This document shows positions 12,825-25,148 of a stretch of DNA of 64,000 nucleotides, one piece after another. The stretch lies in contig NW_026973750.1 of NCBI RefSeq assembly GCF_035594125.1, positions 112,501 to 176,500 of the forward strand, given 5' to 3'. The notes under the pieces were generated by a model that saw only the letters and a list, made by a program, of their open reading frames with translations, searched no databases and was not told the origin of the DNA. This DNA is from Scylla paramamosain. Taxonomy: Eukaryota > Arthropoda > Malacostraca > Decapoda > Portunidae. The number at the start of each line of letters is the position of its first letter. The first letter of the stretch is position 1. The translations under genes were made by a program, and so were the position numbers.

Positions 12825-15800
12825 AGAAACCTGTCTTTTGTGTGTTTTTCAGCAATTTCAACAATATTACTAAAAACATGTCTTTTCAGTGATTTACTTA
12901 AAAAAACGCTAAAAAGGATGTAAACCAACCAATAAGAAGAAACAGAATAACATTACCAAAAAGATATATTTTAATGTGTTTTTGAGCTTGTTACCTACAA
13001 AAAAAATGCAAAAAATGGATGGAAAGCACTTTATATTGGCAAAGAAAAGGACATTACGAGAAACGTGTATGAGTGTTTTATAGTTTGACAAGAACCACAA
13101 GGTAAAAAACTCAAAAACTCGTGTACATAAAGAAGTTTCTTACATACCAAAAAAGATGAAACTCATGAATAACACTTTTAATTTTGAAACAGAAATATCT
13201 TACCAAATGTGTGTATTAGAAAAGTTTCTTACCTACCAAAATGCTGAAACTCATGAATAACACTTTTATTTAAGAAATAGAAAAACCTTATTAATGCCTG
13301 TGTTTTGATTTTTTTTTTCACATTCTTAGTTACCAAATTCCCAAATTCCATGCAAAACTAGCTTTATGTGGGAAATAAATGATATTACCAGAAAAGTGTC
13401 TTTTGAGTGTTTTGAGCGTGTTAGCCAATAAAGCAATAAAAAGCAGGGCAATCACATTACATGAGAATAAAAACAACTTTTACCAAGAACTTGCCTTTAA
13501 GTGTTTTTGAGCTCATTACATACCAAAACGCTAAAACGCATGCAAAACACCTTTTATGGAGAAACCGAATAAAACTACCAAAAACATATATTTTAAGTAT
13601 TTTTGATCATGTTATCTATAAAAACGCTTAAATATTTGAAAAGAACCTTATGTTCGCGAAACGAAAGGACATTACGAGAAATGTTTATCATAAGTGTTTT
13701 TAAGTTCCTTAAGTACCAAAAAGCTAAAACCCACAAATAACACTCTTTATTTAGAAAAAAAAGTAAAAAAATAAAAAAAATAGGATTTTTTTAATTTTGT
13801 TTTTCATCTTCATAGGTACCGAGATGCCAAAATTCTGGGAAAATTCAGGGGTATTATATGATCAAAGAATATTATCAAAAAAGTTAATTTTAGCTTTTTT
13901 TTCGGACTCTGATGTACCAAACCGTAAAGTGCATCCAAAGACTCTTATATGAGGAAATTAAACGACCTTACCAGAAATCTGTTTTTTGGGTGTATTCAGC
14001 ATGTTAGGCACCAAAACGATAAATAATAAGGAACTCACTCTATATGAGAATCCAAGACAAAATTGCTGAAAACGTGTTTTTTTCTGTGTTTTATGTAGAA
14101 AAACGCTAAAACGGATGCAAACCAACCAATATCAAGAAATAGAAAAACATTAACAAAAAGGTATATTTTGAGTGTTTTTGAGCTTGTTACCTAAAAAAAA
14201 AAAAAAACGCGAAAAATGATGCAAAGCACTCTAAATTGGAAAAGAAAAGGACTTTGTAAGAAAAGTGTATAATGAGTTTTTTATAGTTCAAAAGAACCAA
14301 AAGGCAAAAAAACACAAAAACTCGTGTATATGGAAAAGGTTCCTAGATACCAAAATGCTGAAACTCATGAATAACACTCTTAATTGACAAACAGAACAAC
14401 CTTCCTAAATGCGTGTAATTTGAGTGCTTTTCACATTCTTAGTTACCAAAACCCCAAATTTCATGCGAAAATAGATTCGTGGGAAAAAAAAAAATTACTT
14501 TACCAGAAAAGTGTCTTTTGAGAGTTTTTGAGCGTGATAGGCAATAAAGCACTAAAAAGCAGGGCAATCATATTACATTGGAATAACACCAATTTATTCC
14601 AAAAACTTGCCTTTAAGTGTTTTTGAGCTCCTTATATACCAAACCGCTAAAACGCATGCAAAACAAACTTTATGGAGAAACAGAATGATTACCAGAAACA
14701 TGTATTTTGAGTGTTTTGATCATGTTATCTATAAAAACGCTTAAATACATGCAAAAAACATTATGTTTGGCAAACAAAAAGATATTATGAGAAACGTGTA
14801 TTATGAGTGTTTTTTTTAAGTTCCTTAAGTACTAAAAAGCTAAAACCCACAAATAACACTTTTTATTTAGGAAATAAAAGAATAAAAAAAATAAAAAAAT
14901 AGGAATTTTTTTTTTTTTTTTTTATTCATCTTCATAGGTACCGAGATGCAAAAATTCTGGGAAAATTCAGGGCAATCATATGATAAAAGAATATTATGAA
15001 AAAAGTTAATTTCAGCTTTTTTTTTCGGACTGTTATGTACCAAACCCTAAATGCATGCAAAGCCTCCTATATGAGGAAATTAAATGACCTTACCAGAAAT
15101 CTGTGTTTTGTGTTTTTTTTTTAGCATGTTAGGCACCAAAACGATAAATAATAAGGAACTCACTCTTTATGGGAATCCAAAACAAAGTTACTGAAAACGT
15201 GTCTTCTCAGTGTTTTACGTAGAAAAACGGTAAAACGGATGCAAAGCAACCAATATCAAGAAATAGAAAAACGTTACTAAAAAGAGATATTTTTGAGTGT
15301 TTTTGAGCTTGTTACCTACAAAAAAACGCGGAAATTAATGCAAAGCACTCAAAATTGAGAAACAAAAGGACTTTGCAAGAAAAGTGTATAATGAGTGTTT
15401 TATAGTTCAAAAGAACCACAAAGCAAAAAACGCAAAATCTCGTGTATATGGAGAGGTTTCCTAGATAGAAAAATGCTAAAACTCATGTATAACACTCCTA
15501 ATTGAGAAACAGAACAACCTTAATAAATGCGTGTATTTCAAGTGGGAAAAACAAATGACTTTACCAGAAAAGTGTCTTTTGAGTGTTTTTGAGCATGATA
15601 GGCAATAAAGCACTAAAAAGCAGGGCAATCCTATTACATTGGAATAACACCAATTTATACCAAAAGTGTTTTTGAGGTCCTTATATACCAGATCACTAAA
15701 ACCCATGGAAAACAATTTTTATGGTGAAACAGAATAAAATTACCAAAAACATGTATTTTGAGTGTTTTTGATCATGTTATCAATAAAAGCGCTTAAATAC

Positions 15801-18668
15801 ATGCAAAGAACAGTATTTTTGGAAAACGAAAGGAGATTACGAGAAACGTGTATTATGAGTGTTTTTAAGTTCATTAATTACCAAAAAGCTAAAAGCCAGA
15901 AATAACACTCTTTATTGAGAAACAATAAATAAAAAAAAAATAAAATACAATATTTATTTTTTCTTTCTTATTCATCTTCACAGGTACCGAGATGTCAAAA
16001 TTCGGGAAAAATTCAGAAAATTATGTGAAATAAGAACATTATCAAAAAAAGTTAAATTTAGCTTTTTTTTCGGACTGTTATGTACCAAACCCCTAAAGTG
16101 CATGCAAAGCGACCTATATGGGAAAATTAAACGTCTTTGCCAGAAAACAGTCTTATAAGTGTTTTTCTGCATGTTAGGAACCAACACGATAAATAACATG
16201 AAAGTCAATCTATATGGGAATCCAAAACAAAATTGCTAAAAACGTGTCTTTTCGGTGTTTTACGTAGAATAACACTAGAACGGATGCAAACCAACCAATA
16301 TGAAGAAATAAAATAACATTACCAAAAAGGTATATTTTGAGTGTTATTGAAATTGTTACCTACAAAAAAACGCAAAAATGTATGGAAAGCACTCTATATT
16401 GGGAAGCAAAGGGACATTACGAGAAACGTGTATAATGAGTTATTATTCACTAGGACTAAAAGGCAAAAAACGCAAAAACTCGTGTATATAGAGAAGTTTT
16501 TTAGATTCCAAAATGCTAAAACTCCGGAACAAACCTCTTAATTGAGAAACAGAGCAATCTTACTAAATGCGTGTATTTTGAGTGCTTTTCACATCCTTAG
16601 TTACCAAAACCCCAAATTCCATGCGAAACGAGCTTTATGTGGGAAAAAAATGACATTACTAGAAAAATGTCTTTTGAGTGTTTTTGAGCGTGTTAGGCAA
16701 TAAAGCAAAAAAAAAGCATGGCAATCATATTACATTGGAATAAAACCAATTTTTAACAAGAACTTGCCTTTAAGTGTATTTGAGCTCCTTATATACCAAA
16801 ACACTAAAATGCATGGAAAATACACTTTATGGTGAAACATAATAACATTACCAAAAACATGTATTTTAAGTGTTTTTGATCATGTTACCAATAAAAACGC
16901 TTAAATACATGCAAAGAACCCTATTATTGGGAAACGAAAGGACATTACGAGAAACGTGTATTATAAGTACCAAAAATTCTAAAACCCATAAATAACACTC
17001 TTTACAGAGAGAAAAAAAAAAAAAGAAAATAGAGCATAATTTTTTATTTTATTTTTATTATTCATATTCATAGGTACTAAGATACCAAAATTATGGCAAT
17101 ATTCTTTGGCAATCGAAAACAAAATTACTGAAAACGTGTCTTTTCGGTGTTTTACGTAGAAAAACGCTAAAACAGATGAAAACCAACCAATATGAAGAAA
17201 TAGAATAACATTACCAAAGAATTATATTTTGAGTGTTTTTGAGCTTGTTACCTACAAAAGAAGCGAAAATGGATGCAAAGCACTCCCTATTGGGAAAGAA
17301 AAGGACATTACGAGAAACATGTATAATGAGTGTCTTATTATTTTCGGGGAAAAGAACTTGTGGTTCACAGGAACCACAAGGCAAAAAATGCAAAAACTCG
17401 TGTATATAAAGAAGTTTCTTAGATACCAATATGCTGAAGCTCAAGAATAACAATCTTAATTGAGAAACAGAACAACATTACCAAAAGCGTGTATTTTGAG
17501 TGTTTTTTTTTTTTTACATTCTTCTCAAAACCCTAAAAAGCATGCGAAACTAGTTTTATGTGGGAAAAAATGGCATTACCAGAAGTATCTTTTCAGTGTT
17601 TTTGAGCGTGTTAGGCAATAAAGCACTAAAAAGCAGGGCAATCATATTACATTGGAATAAAAACAACTTTCACCAAGAACTTTTCTTGAAGTGTTTTTCA
17701 GCTCATTACATACCAAATCGCTAAAAGGCATGCAAAACACTCCTTTATGGAAAAGCAGAATAACATTACCAAAAACAAGTGTTTTGAGTGTTTTTTATCA
17801 TGTTACCTATAAAAACACTTAAATACATGCATAGATCTCCATATTTGGGAAACGAAAGGACATTACGAGAAATGTGTATTATGAATGTTTTTAAGTTCCT
17901 TAAATACCAAAACGTTAAAACCTACAAATGACACTCTTAATAGAGAAAAAAATAAATAAAAAGTAGCATTTTTATTTTTTTTGTTATTGATGTTTATAGG
18001 TACCAAGATGCGAAAATTCTGCCAAAATTCAGGGAAATTATGTGGAAAAAACATTATCAAAAAAGTTAATTTTACCTTTTTTTTTCGGTTATGTTCCAAA
18101 CCATAAAGTGTATGCAAAAGCCACCTATCTGATAAAATTTAACGACTTTACAAGAAACCTCTCTTTTGAGTGTTTTCTGCAAGTTAGGCACCAAAACGAT
18201 AAATAATATGAAAGTCACTCTATATGGAAATCCAAAACAAAATTACTGAAAACGTGTCTTTTAAAAGATTTACGTAGAAAAACGCTAAAACGGATGCAAA
18301 GCAACCAATATGAAGAAATAGAATATTACCAAAAAAGTACATTTTGTGTGTTTTTGAGCTTGTTACATGAAAAAAACACGAAAATGGATGCAAAGCACTC
18401 TATATAAGGAAAAAAAAAAGGACATAACGAGAAACGTGTATAATGAGTGTTTTGTAGTTTCACCAGAATCACAAGGCGAAAAACGCAAAAACTCGACTAT
18501 GGAGAAGTTTCTAAGATACCAAAATACTGAAACTCATGAATAACACTCTTAATCAAGAAAGAGAAGAACCTTACTAAATGCGTGTATTTTGAGTGTTTTT
18601 TTTACATTTTTAGTTACAAAAACCCCAAATTCCATGCAAAACTAGCTTTATGTGGGAAAAAAATTACC

Positions 18669-18822
18669 TTGAGGCATTTGGGAAGAGTAAGAGAAAATTA
18701 CAAATTTATGTATGGGGATGATAGGTGGAAATAGGTAGGCATATTTCATACAAGTACTGCCACTTGTAGGCCTGATGCCTTCTTGCAGATTTACTTATTT
18801 CTTATGTTCTTATGTTCTTATT
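18669..18822 (+). mobile_element. 5'-truncated non-LTR retrotransposon 3' end, copy 2
   Basis: This copy is almost base-for-base identical to the one at 5453, with the same 5' truncation point, the same TTCTTATG tail and the same satellite flanks. It is therefore a product of segmental duplication of the array and not an independent insertion. Its offset from copy 1, about 13,216 bp, measures the super-repeat length. Confidence 0.88.
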
Positions 18823-19042
18823 ACCAAAAGCGTGTATTTTCAGTGTTTTTCAGCTATTACGTGAAAAAAATGCCAAAATGCATGCAAAGCACCCTAAATG
18901 AAGAAAAGAACGATATTACGAGAAACGTGCATTATGAGTGTTTTTGAGATTCTTAGGTACAAAAACGCTGAAACTCATGAATAACACTCTTAATTGAGAT
19001 GCAGAACAACCTTACCAAATGCGTGTATTTTGAGTGTTTTTC

Positions 19043-20702
19043 ACATTCTTAGTTACCAAAACCCCAAATTGCATGCGAAACTAGCTTTATGTGGAAAAAA
19101 AAAAAAAAATGACATTACCAGAAGAGTGTCTTTTGAGTGTTTTTGAGCGTGTTAGGCAATAAAGCACTAAAAAGCAGGGCAATCACATTACATGGGAATA
19201 AAACCAAATTTTACCAAGAACTTCCCTTTAAGTGTTTTTGAGTTCCTTACATATTGAAACGCTATAATGCATGCAAAACACCCTTTATGGAGAAACAGAA
19301 AAACATTACCAAAAACATGTATTTTGAGTGTTTTTGATCATGTTACCTATAAAAACGCTTAAATACATGCAAAGAACCCTATATTTGGGAAACGAAAGGA
19401 CATTATGAGAAACGTGTATTATGAGTGTTTTTAAGTTCCTTAAGTACCAAAAACCTAAAACCCACAAATAACACTCTTTATAGAGAAAAAAAAAATAAAT
19501 AAAAAAAACATATTTTTTTTTTTGTTATTCATCTTCATAGGTACCAAGATGCCGAAATTCTAGCAAAATTCAGGGAAATTATGTGGAAAAAAGAACATTA
19601 TCAAAAAAGTTAATTTTAGATTTTTTTCGGACTGTTATGTACCAAACCCTAAAGTGCATGCAAACCCACCTATATATGGAAATTAAACGACTTTACAAGA
19701 AACCTGTCTTTTGAGTGTTTTTTTAGCATGTTAGGCACCAAAACGATAAATACCATTGAAGTAACTCAATATCGGAATCCAAAACAAAATTACTGAAAAC
19801 ATGTCTTCTCAGTGTTTTACGTAAAAAAACGCTAAAACGGATGCAAACCAACCAATACGAAGAAACAGAAAAACATTCTTAGTTACCAAAACCCCAAATT
19901 GCATGCGAAACTAGCTTTATGTGGAAAAAAAAAAATGACATTACCAGAAGAGTGTCTTTTGAGTGTTTTTGAGCGTGTTAGGCAATAAAGCACTAAAAAG
20001 CAGGGCAATCACATTACATGGGAATAAAACCAAATTTTACCAAGAACTTCCCTTTAAGTGTTTTTGAGTTCCTTACATATTGAAACGCTATAATGCATGC
20101 AAAACACCCTTTATGGAGAAACAGAAAAACATTACCAAAAACATGTATTTTGAGTGTTTTTGATCATGTTACCTATAAAAACGCTTAAATACATGCAAAG
20201 AACCCTATATTTGGGAAACGAAAGGACATTATGAGAAACGTGTATTATAAGTGTTTTTAAGTTCCTTAAGTACCAAAAACCTAAATCCCACAAAAAACAC
20301 TCTTTATAGAGAGAAAAAAAAAATAGCAATTTTTTTTTTTGTTATTCATCTTCTTAGGTATCAAGATGCCAAAATTCTGGAAAAATTCAGGGAAATTATG
20401 TGGAAAAAAGAACATTATCAAAAAAGTTAATTTTAATTTTTTCGGACTGTTATGTACCAAACCCTAAAGTGTATGCAAAGCCACCTACATATGGAAATTA
20501 AACGACTTTACAAGAAACCTGTCTTTTGAGTGTTTTTTAGCATGTTAGGCACCAAAACGATAAATATTATTAAAGTCACTCAATATGGGAATCCAAAACA
20601 AAATTACTGGGAAACATGTCTTCTCAGTGTTTTACGTAGAAAAACGCTAAAACGGATACAAATCAACCAATACGAAGAAATAGAAAAACATCACCAAAAA
20701 CG
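19043..20702 (+). repeat. 830-bp tandem duplication (two copies)
   Basis: The sequence from CACATTCTTAGTTACC at 19,043 to about 19,872 is followed directly by a second copy from 19,873 to about 20,702. Both copies carry unusual words such as AAGAACTTCCCTTTAAG and TTACATATTGAAACGCTATA. The junction sits at GAAACAGAAAAACATT/CTTAG, joining M2 to M5, so it is an unequal exchange between different monomers. Copy A at 5,830-6,650 has this segment only once. Confidence 0.88.
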
Positions 20703-21729
20703 TATATTTTGAGTGTTTTTGAACTTGTTACTTACAAAAAAACGCCAAAATGCATGCAAAGCACTCTATATTTGGAAAGAAAAGGACATTACGAGAAACG
20801 TGTATAATGAGTGTGTTACAGTTTCACAAGATTCACAAGGCAAAAAACACAAAAACTCGTATATATGGAGAAGTTTCTTAGGTACCAAAATGGTGAAACT
20901 CATGAATAAAACTCTTAATTGAAAAACACAACAACCTTACTAAATGCGTGTATTTTGAGTGTTATTTCACATTCTTAGTTAAAAAAAAAACGAAATTCCA
21001 TATGAATACACCTTTATGTGGGAAAAAAATTACATTACCAGAAAAGTGTCTTTTGAGTGTTTTTGAGAGTGTTAGGCAATAAAGCACTAAAAAGCAGGGC
21101 AATCACATTACACGGGATAAAACCAACTTTTACCAAGAACTTGCCTTTAAGTGTTTTTCAGCTCCTTATATGCACTACAACGAATGCAAAACACACTTTA
21201 TATAGAAAGAAAATAACATAACAAACAACAGGTATTTTAAGTGTTTTTTAATCATGTTATCTATAAAAAACGCTTAAATACATGCAAAGAACCTTATGTT
21301 TGGGAAAGGAAAGGATATAACGAGAAATGTGTATTATGAGTTCCTTAAGAACCAAAAAGCTAAAACCCGCAAGTAACACTCTTTATTTAGAAAAAAAAGA
21401 TAAATAAATAGAAATCAGGAATTTTTATATTTTTTTTTATTTTATCTTCATAGGTACCGAGATGCCAAAATTCTGGCAAAAATCAGGGCAATTATATGAT
21501 AAAAGATCATTATCAAAAAAGTTATTTTTAGCTTTTTTTTCGAACTGTTATTTACCAAACTCTAAAGTGCATGCAAAGCCACATATATGAGGAAATTAAA
21601 CGACTTTACCAGAAACCTGTCTTTTAAGTGATTTTCAGCTTGTTAGGCATCAAAACGATAAATAATATGGAAGTCACTCTATATGAGAATCCAAAACAAA
21701 ATACTGAAAACGTGTCTTTTCTGTGTTTT

Positions 21730-22824
21730 AGGTAGAAAAACGCTAAAACGGATGCAAACCAACATATATGAAGAAATAGAATGTTACCAAAATGGTATAT
21801 TTTGAGTGTTTTTAATCTTGTTACCTACAAAAAATGAAAAAGGATGCAAAGCACTCTATATTGGGAAACAAAAGGACATTACGAGAAACGTGAATAATGA
21901 ATGGTTTATAGTTTCACAAGAACCACAAGGCAAAAAACGCAAAAACTCGTGTATATGGAGAAGTTTCTTAGTTACCAAAACGCTGGTACTCATGAATAAC
22001 ATTCTTAAATGAGAAACATAACAACCTTACGAAATGCATGTATTTTGAGTGTTTTTCACATTTTTATTTACCAAAACCCCAAATTGCAAGCAAAACTAGC
22101 CTTATGTTGGTAAGAAATGACATTACCAGAAAAGTGATTCTGGGAGTTTTTGAGCGTGTTAGGCACTAAAAAGCAGGGCAATAACATTACATTTGAATGA
22201 AACCAACTTTTACCAAGAACTTGCCTTTAAGTTTTTTTGAGCTCCTTACATATCAAAACGCTAAAACTAATGCAAAACACCCTTTATGGAGAATTAGAAT
22301 AACATTACAAAAAAACATGTATTTTGAGTGTTTTTGATCATGCTACCTATAAAAACGCGAAAATACTTGCAAAAAACCCTATGTTTGGGTTACGAAAGAA
22401 CATTACGAGAAGCGTGTATTATGAGCGTTTTTTAAGTTCTTTAAGAACCAAAACACTAAAACCCAAAAATAACACTCTTTATAAAGAAAAAAAAAAATAT
22501 ATATATATATATAAAAAAACGGCAATATTTTTTTTTTGTTATTCATCTTCATAGGTACCGAGATGCCAAAATTCTGGGAAAATTCTGGGCAATTATGTGA
22601 TAAAAAAATATTATCAAAAAAGGTAATTTTAGCTTTTTTTTTTCGGAATGTTATGTACCAAACTCTTAAGTGAATGCAAAGCCACCTACATGAGAAAATT
22701 AAACGACTTTACGAGAAACTTTACTTTTGAGTGTTTTTCAGTATGTTAGGTACCAAAACGATAATAACATGGAAGTCACTCAATCCAAAACAAAATTACT
22801 GAAAACGTGTCTTTTCAGTGTTTT
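21730..22824 (+). repeat. Representative 1.1-kb higher-order repeat unit
   Basis: This is a typical HOR, given to define the monomer order. Approximate pieces: M2 21730-21813; M3 21814-21909; M4a, a half monomer with the CACAAGAACCACAAGGCAAA stretch, 21910-21960; M4b 21961-22057; M5 22058-22152; M6, the AAAAAGCAGGGCAA type, 22153-22240; M7 22241-22335; M8 22336-22433; M9, truncated, 22434-22484; an A-tract/T-tract segment 22485-22538; M9b, the CATAGGTACCGAGATGCC type, 22539-22650; M10 22651-22741; M1 22742-22824. Most full monomers end in a GAGTGTTTTT-like box. The same order recurs in about forty other units, so these are HOR positions and not random monomer variants. Confidence 0.85.
22497..22512. 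repeat. Short (AT)8 microsatellite
   Basis: A pure AT-dinucleotide run lies exactly between the A-tract and T-tract segment of one HOR. It is the same HOR position as the much longer run at 41,069. Confidence 0.9.
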
Positions 22825-22992
22825 ACGTAGAAAAACGCTAAAAAGGATGCAAACCAACCAATATGAAGAAAATCCAAAATCCAAAAATGGATATTTTGAA
22901 TGTTTTTGAGCTTGTTACCTAAAAAAAATGCAAAAATGGATGCAAAGTATTGCAAAACAAAAGGACATTCTAAGAAACGTGTATAATGAGTG

Positions 22993-23128
22993 TTTTATAG
23001 TTCCACAAGAACCAAAAGGCAAAACACGCAAAAACTCGTGTACCTAGAGAAGTTTTATAGTTTTATAGTTCCACAAGAACCAAAAGGCAAAAACCGCAAA
23101 AACTCGTGTACCTAGAGAAGTTTCTTAG
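22993..23128 (+). repeat. 68-bp tandem duplication
   Basis: Two adjacent copies of the M4a half monomer (TTTTATAGTTCCACAAG, then CTCGTGTACCTAGAGAAG) lie here, offset by 68 bp. The counterpart near 8,860-8,930 has one copy. It accounts for the shift in offset between super-repeat copies A and B on either side. Confidence 0.88.
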
Positions 23129-25110
23129 ATACCAAAATGGTGAAACTCATGAATAACACTTTTAATTGAGAAACAGAATTATCTTACAAAATGTGTGTAT
23201 TTTGAGTGTTTTTCACCTTTTTAGTTACGAAAATCCCAAATTACATGCAAAACTAGCTAGTTTACTAGATACCAAAATGCTGAAACTCATGAATAAAACT
23301 CTTAATTGAGAAACAGAACAACCTTGCTAAATGTGTGTATTTTGAGTGCCTTTCACATTCTTAATTACCCAAAACCCAAATTGATTGCGAAACTAGCTTT
23401 ATGTGGTAAAAAAAACAACGACATTTTCAGGAAAGTGTCTATTGAGTGTTTTTTAGCGTGATAGGTCGTAAAGCACTAAAAAGAAGGGCAATCACATTAC
23501 ATAGGAATAAAATCAATGTTTACCAAAAACTTGCCTTTAAGTGTTTTTGAGCTCCTTATATACCAAAACGCTAAAACGCATGGAAAACACACTTTATGGA
23601 GAAACAGAATAACATTACAAAAAAACATGTATTTTGAGTGTTTTTGATCATGTTACTAATAAAACGCTTAAATACATACTTAGAACCCTATTTGTGGGAA
23701 ACGAAAGTACATTACGAGAAACGTGTATTATGAGTGTTTTTAAATTCATTAAGTACCAAAAAGCTAAAAGCCACAAATAACTCTCTATTGAGAAAAAATA
23801 AATAAATAAATAAAAAAAATACAATATTTTTTTTCCTTCTTATTCATCTTCACAGGTACCGAGATGCCAAAATTCCAGTAAAATTCATGAAATTTTGTGA
23901 AATAAGAACATTATCAAAAAAGTTAATTTAAGCTTTTTTTTCTCTCAACTGTTATGTAGCAAACCCTAAAGTGCATGCAAAACCACCTATATGGGGAAAT
24001 CAAACGTCTTTGCCAGAAAACTGTCTCATGAGTGTTTTTCAGCATGTTAGGCACCAAAACGATAAATAACATGGAAGTCTCTCTATATGGGAATCCAAAA
24101 CAAAATTACTGAAAACGTGTCTTTTCGGTGTTTTACGTAAAAAAACGTAAAACGGATGTAAACCAACCAATATAAAAAAAAAAATAGAATAACATTACAA
24201 AAAAGCTATATTTTGAGTATTTTTGAGCTTGTTACCTACAAAAAAGGTGAAATTGGATGCAAAGCACTCTCTAAAGGGAAACAAAAGGACATTACGAGAA
24301 ACGTGTATAATGAGTGTCTTATCATTTTCGAGCAAATGAACTTGTATTTCACAAGAACCACAAGGCAAAAAGCGCAAAAACTCGTGTATATAAAGAAGTT
24401 TCTTAGATACCAAAATGCTGAAACTCATGAATAACAATCTTAATTGAGAAACAGAACAGTCTTACCAAAAGCGTGTATTTTCAGTGTTTTCACATTCTTA
24501 GTTAGCAAAATCCCAAATAGCATGCGAAACTAGCTTTATGTGGGAAAAAAATTACATTACCAGAAGTGTCTTTTGAGTGTTTTTGAGCGTGTTAGGCAAT
24601 AAAGCACTAGAAAGCAAGGCAATCACATTACATGGGAATAAAACCAACTTTGACCAAAAACTTGCCATTATGTGTTTTTGAGCTCCTTACATACCAAAAC
24701 GCTAAAACGCATGCAAAACACTCCTTTATGGAGAAACAAAAAAACATTACAAAAAACATGTGTTATTAAGTGTTTTTGATCATGTTACCTATAAAAACGC
24801 TTAAATACATGCAAAGAATCCTATCTTTCGGAAACGAAAGGACATTACGAGAAACGTGTATTATGACTGTTTTTAAGTTCCTTAAGTACCAAAACGTTAA
24901 AACCCACAAATAACACTCTTTAAAGAGAAAAAAAAAATTTAAAAATTCTGCCAAAATTCAGGGAATTTATGTGGAAAAAAGAACATTATCAAAAAAGTTA
25001 ATTATAGCTTTTTTTCGGATTGTTATTTACCAAACCCTAAAGTGCATGCAAAGCCACTTGTATGAAGAAATTAAACGACTTTACCAGAAACCTGTCTTTT
25101 CAGTGTTTTT

Positions 25111-25148
25111 CAGCATGTTAGGCACCAGTCAGCATGTTAGGCACCAGT
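25111..25148 (+). repeat. 19-bp direct duplication
   Basis: CAGCATGTTAGGCACCAGT is present twice in a row in M1. The counterpart near 10,928 has a single copy. It is a short slippage event specific to this unit. Confidence 0.9.

Larger units (their letters stand above)
3931..17153 (+). repeat. Super-repeat copy A (about 13.2 kb, 12 HORs)
   Basis: Successive HOR variants here recur in the same order in the next block. Examples: the TTTTCGGGCAAAAGAAC variant near 4,115 and 17,336; the retroelement at 5,453 and 18,669; the TACGAAATGCGTGTA variant near 7,895 and 22,030; GGACATTCTGAGAAA near 8,834 and 22,966; TTTTCGAGCAAATGAAC near 10,125 and 24,325. Offset is about 13,220 bp at the left and about 14,200 bp further right; the change is explained by an extra HOR-sized copy in block B. 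Block ends are set by the first recurrence of the marker variant, so they are a phase choice and not a physical junction. Confidence 0.8.
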
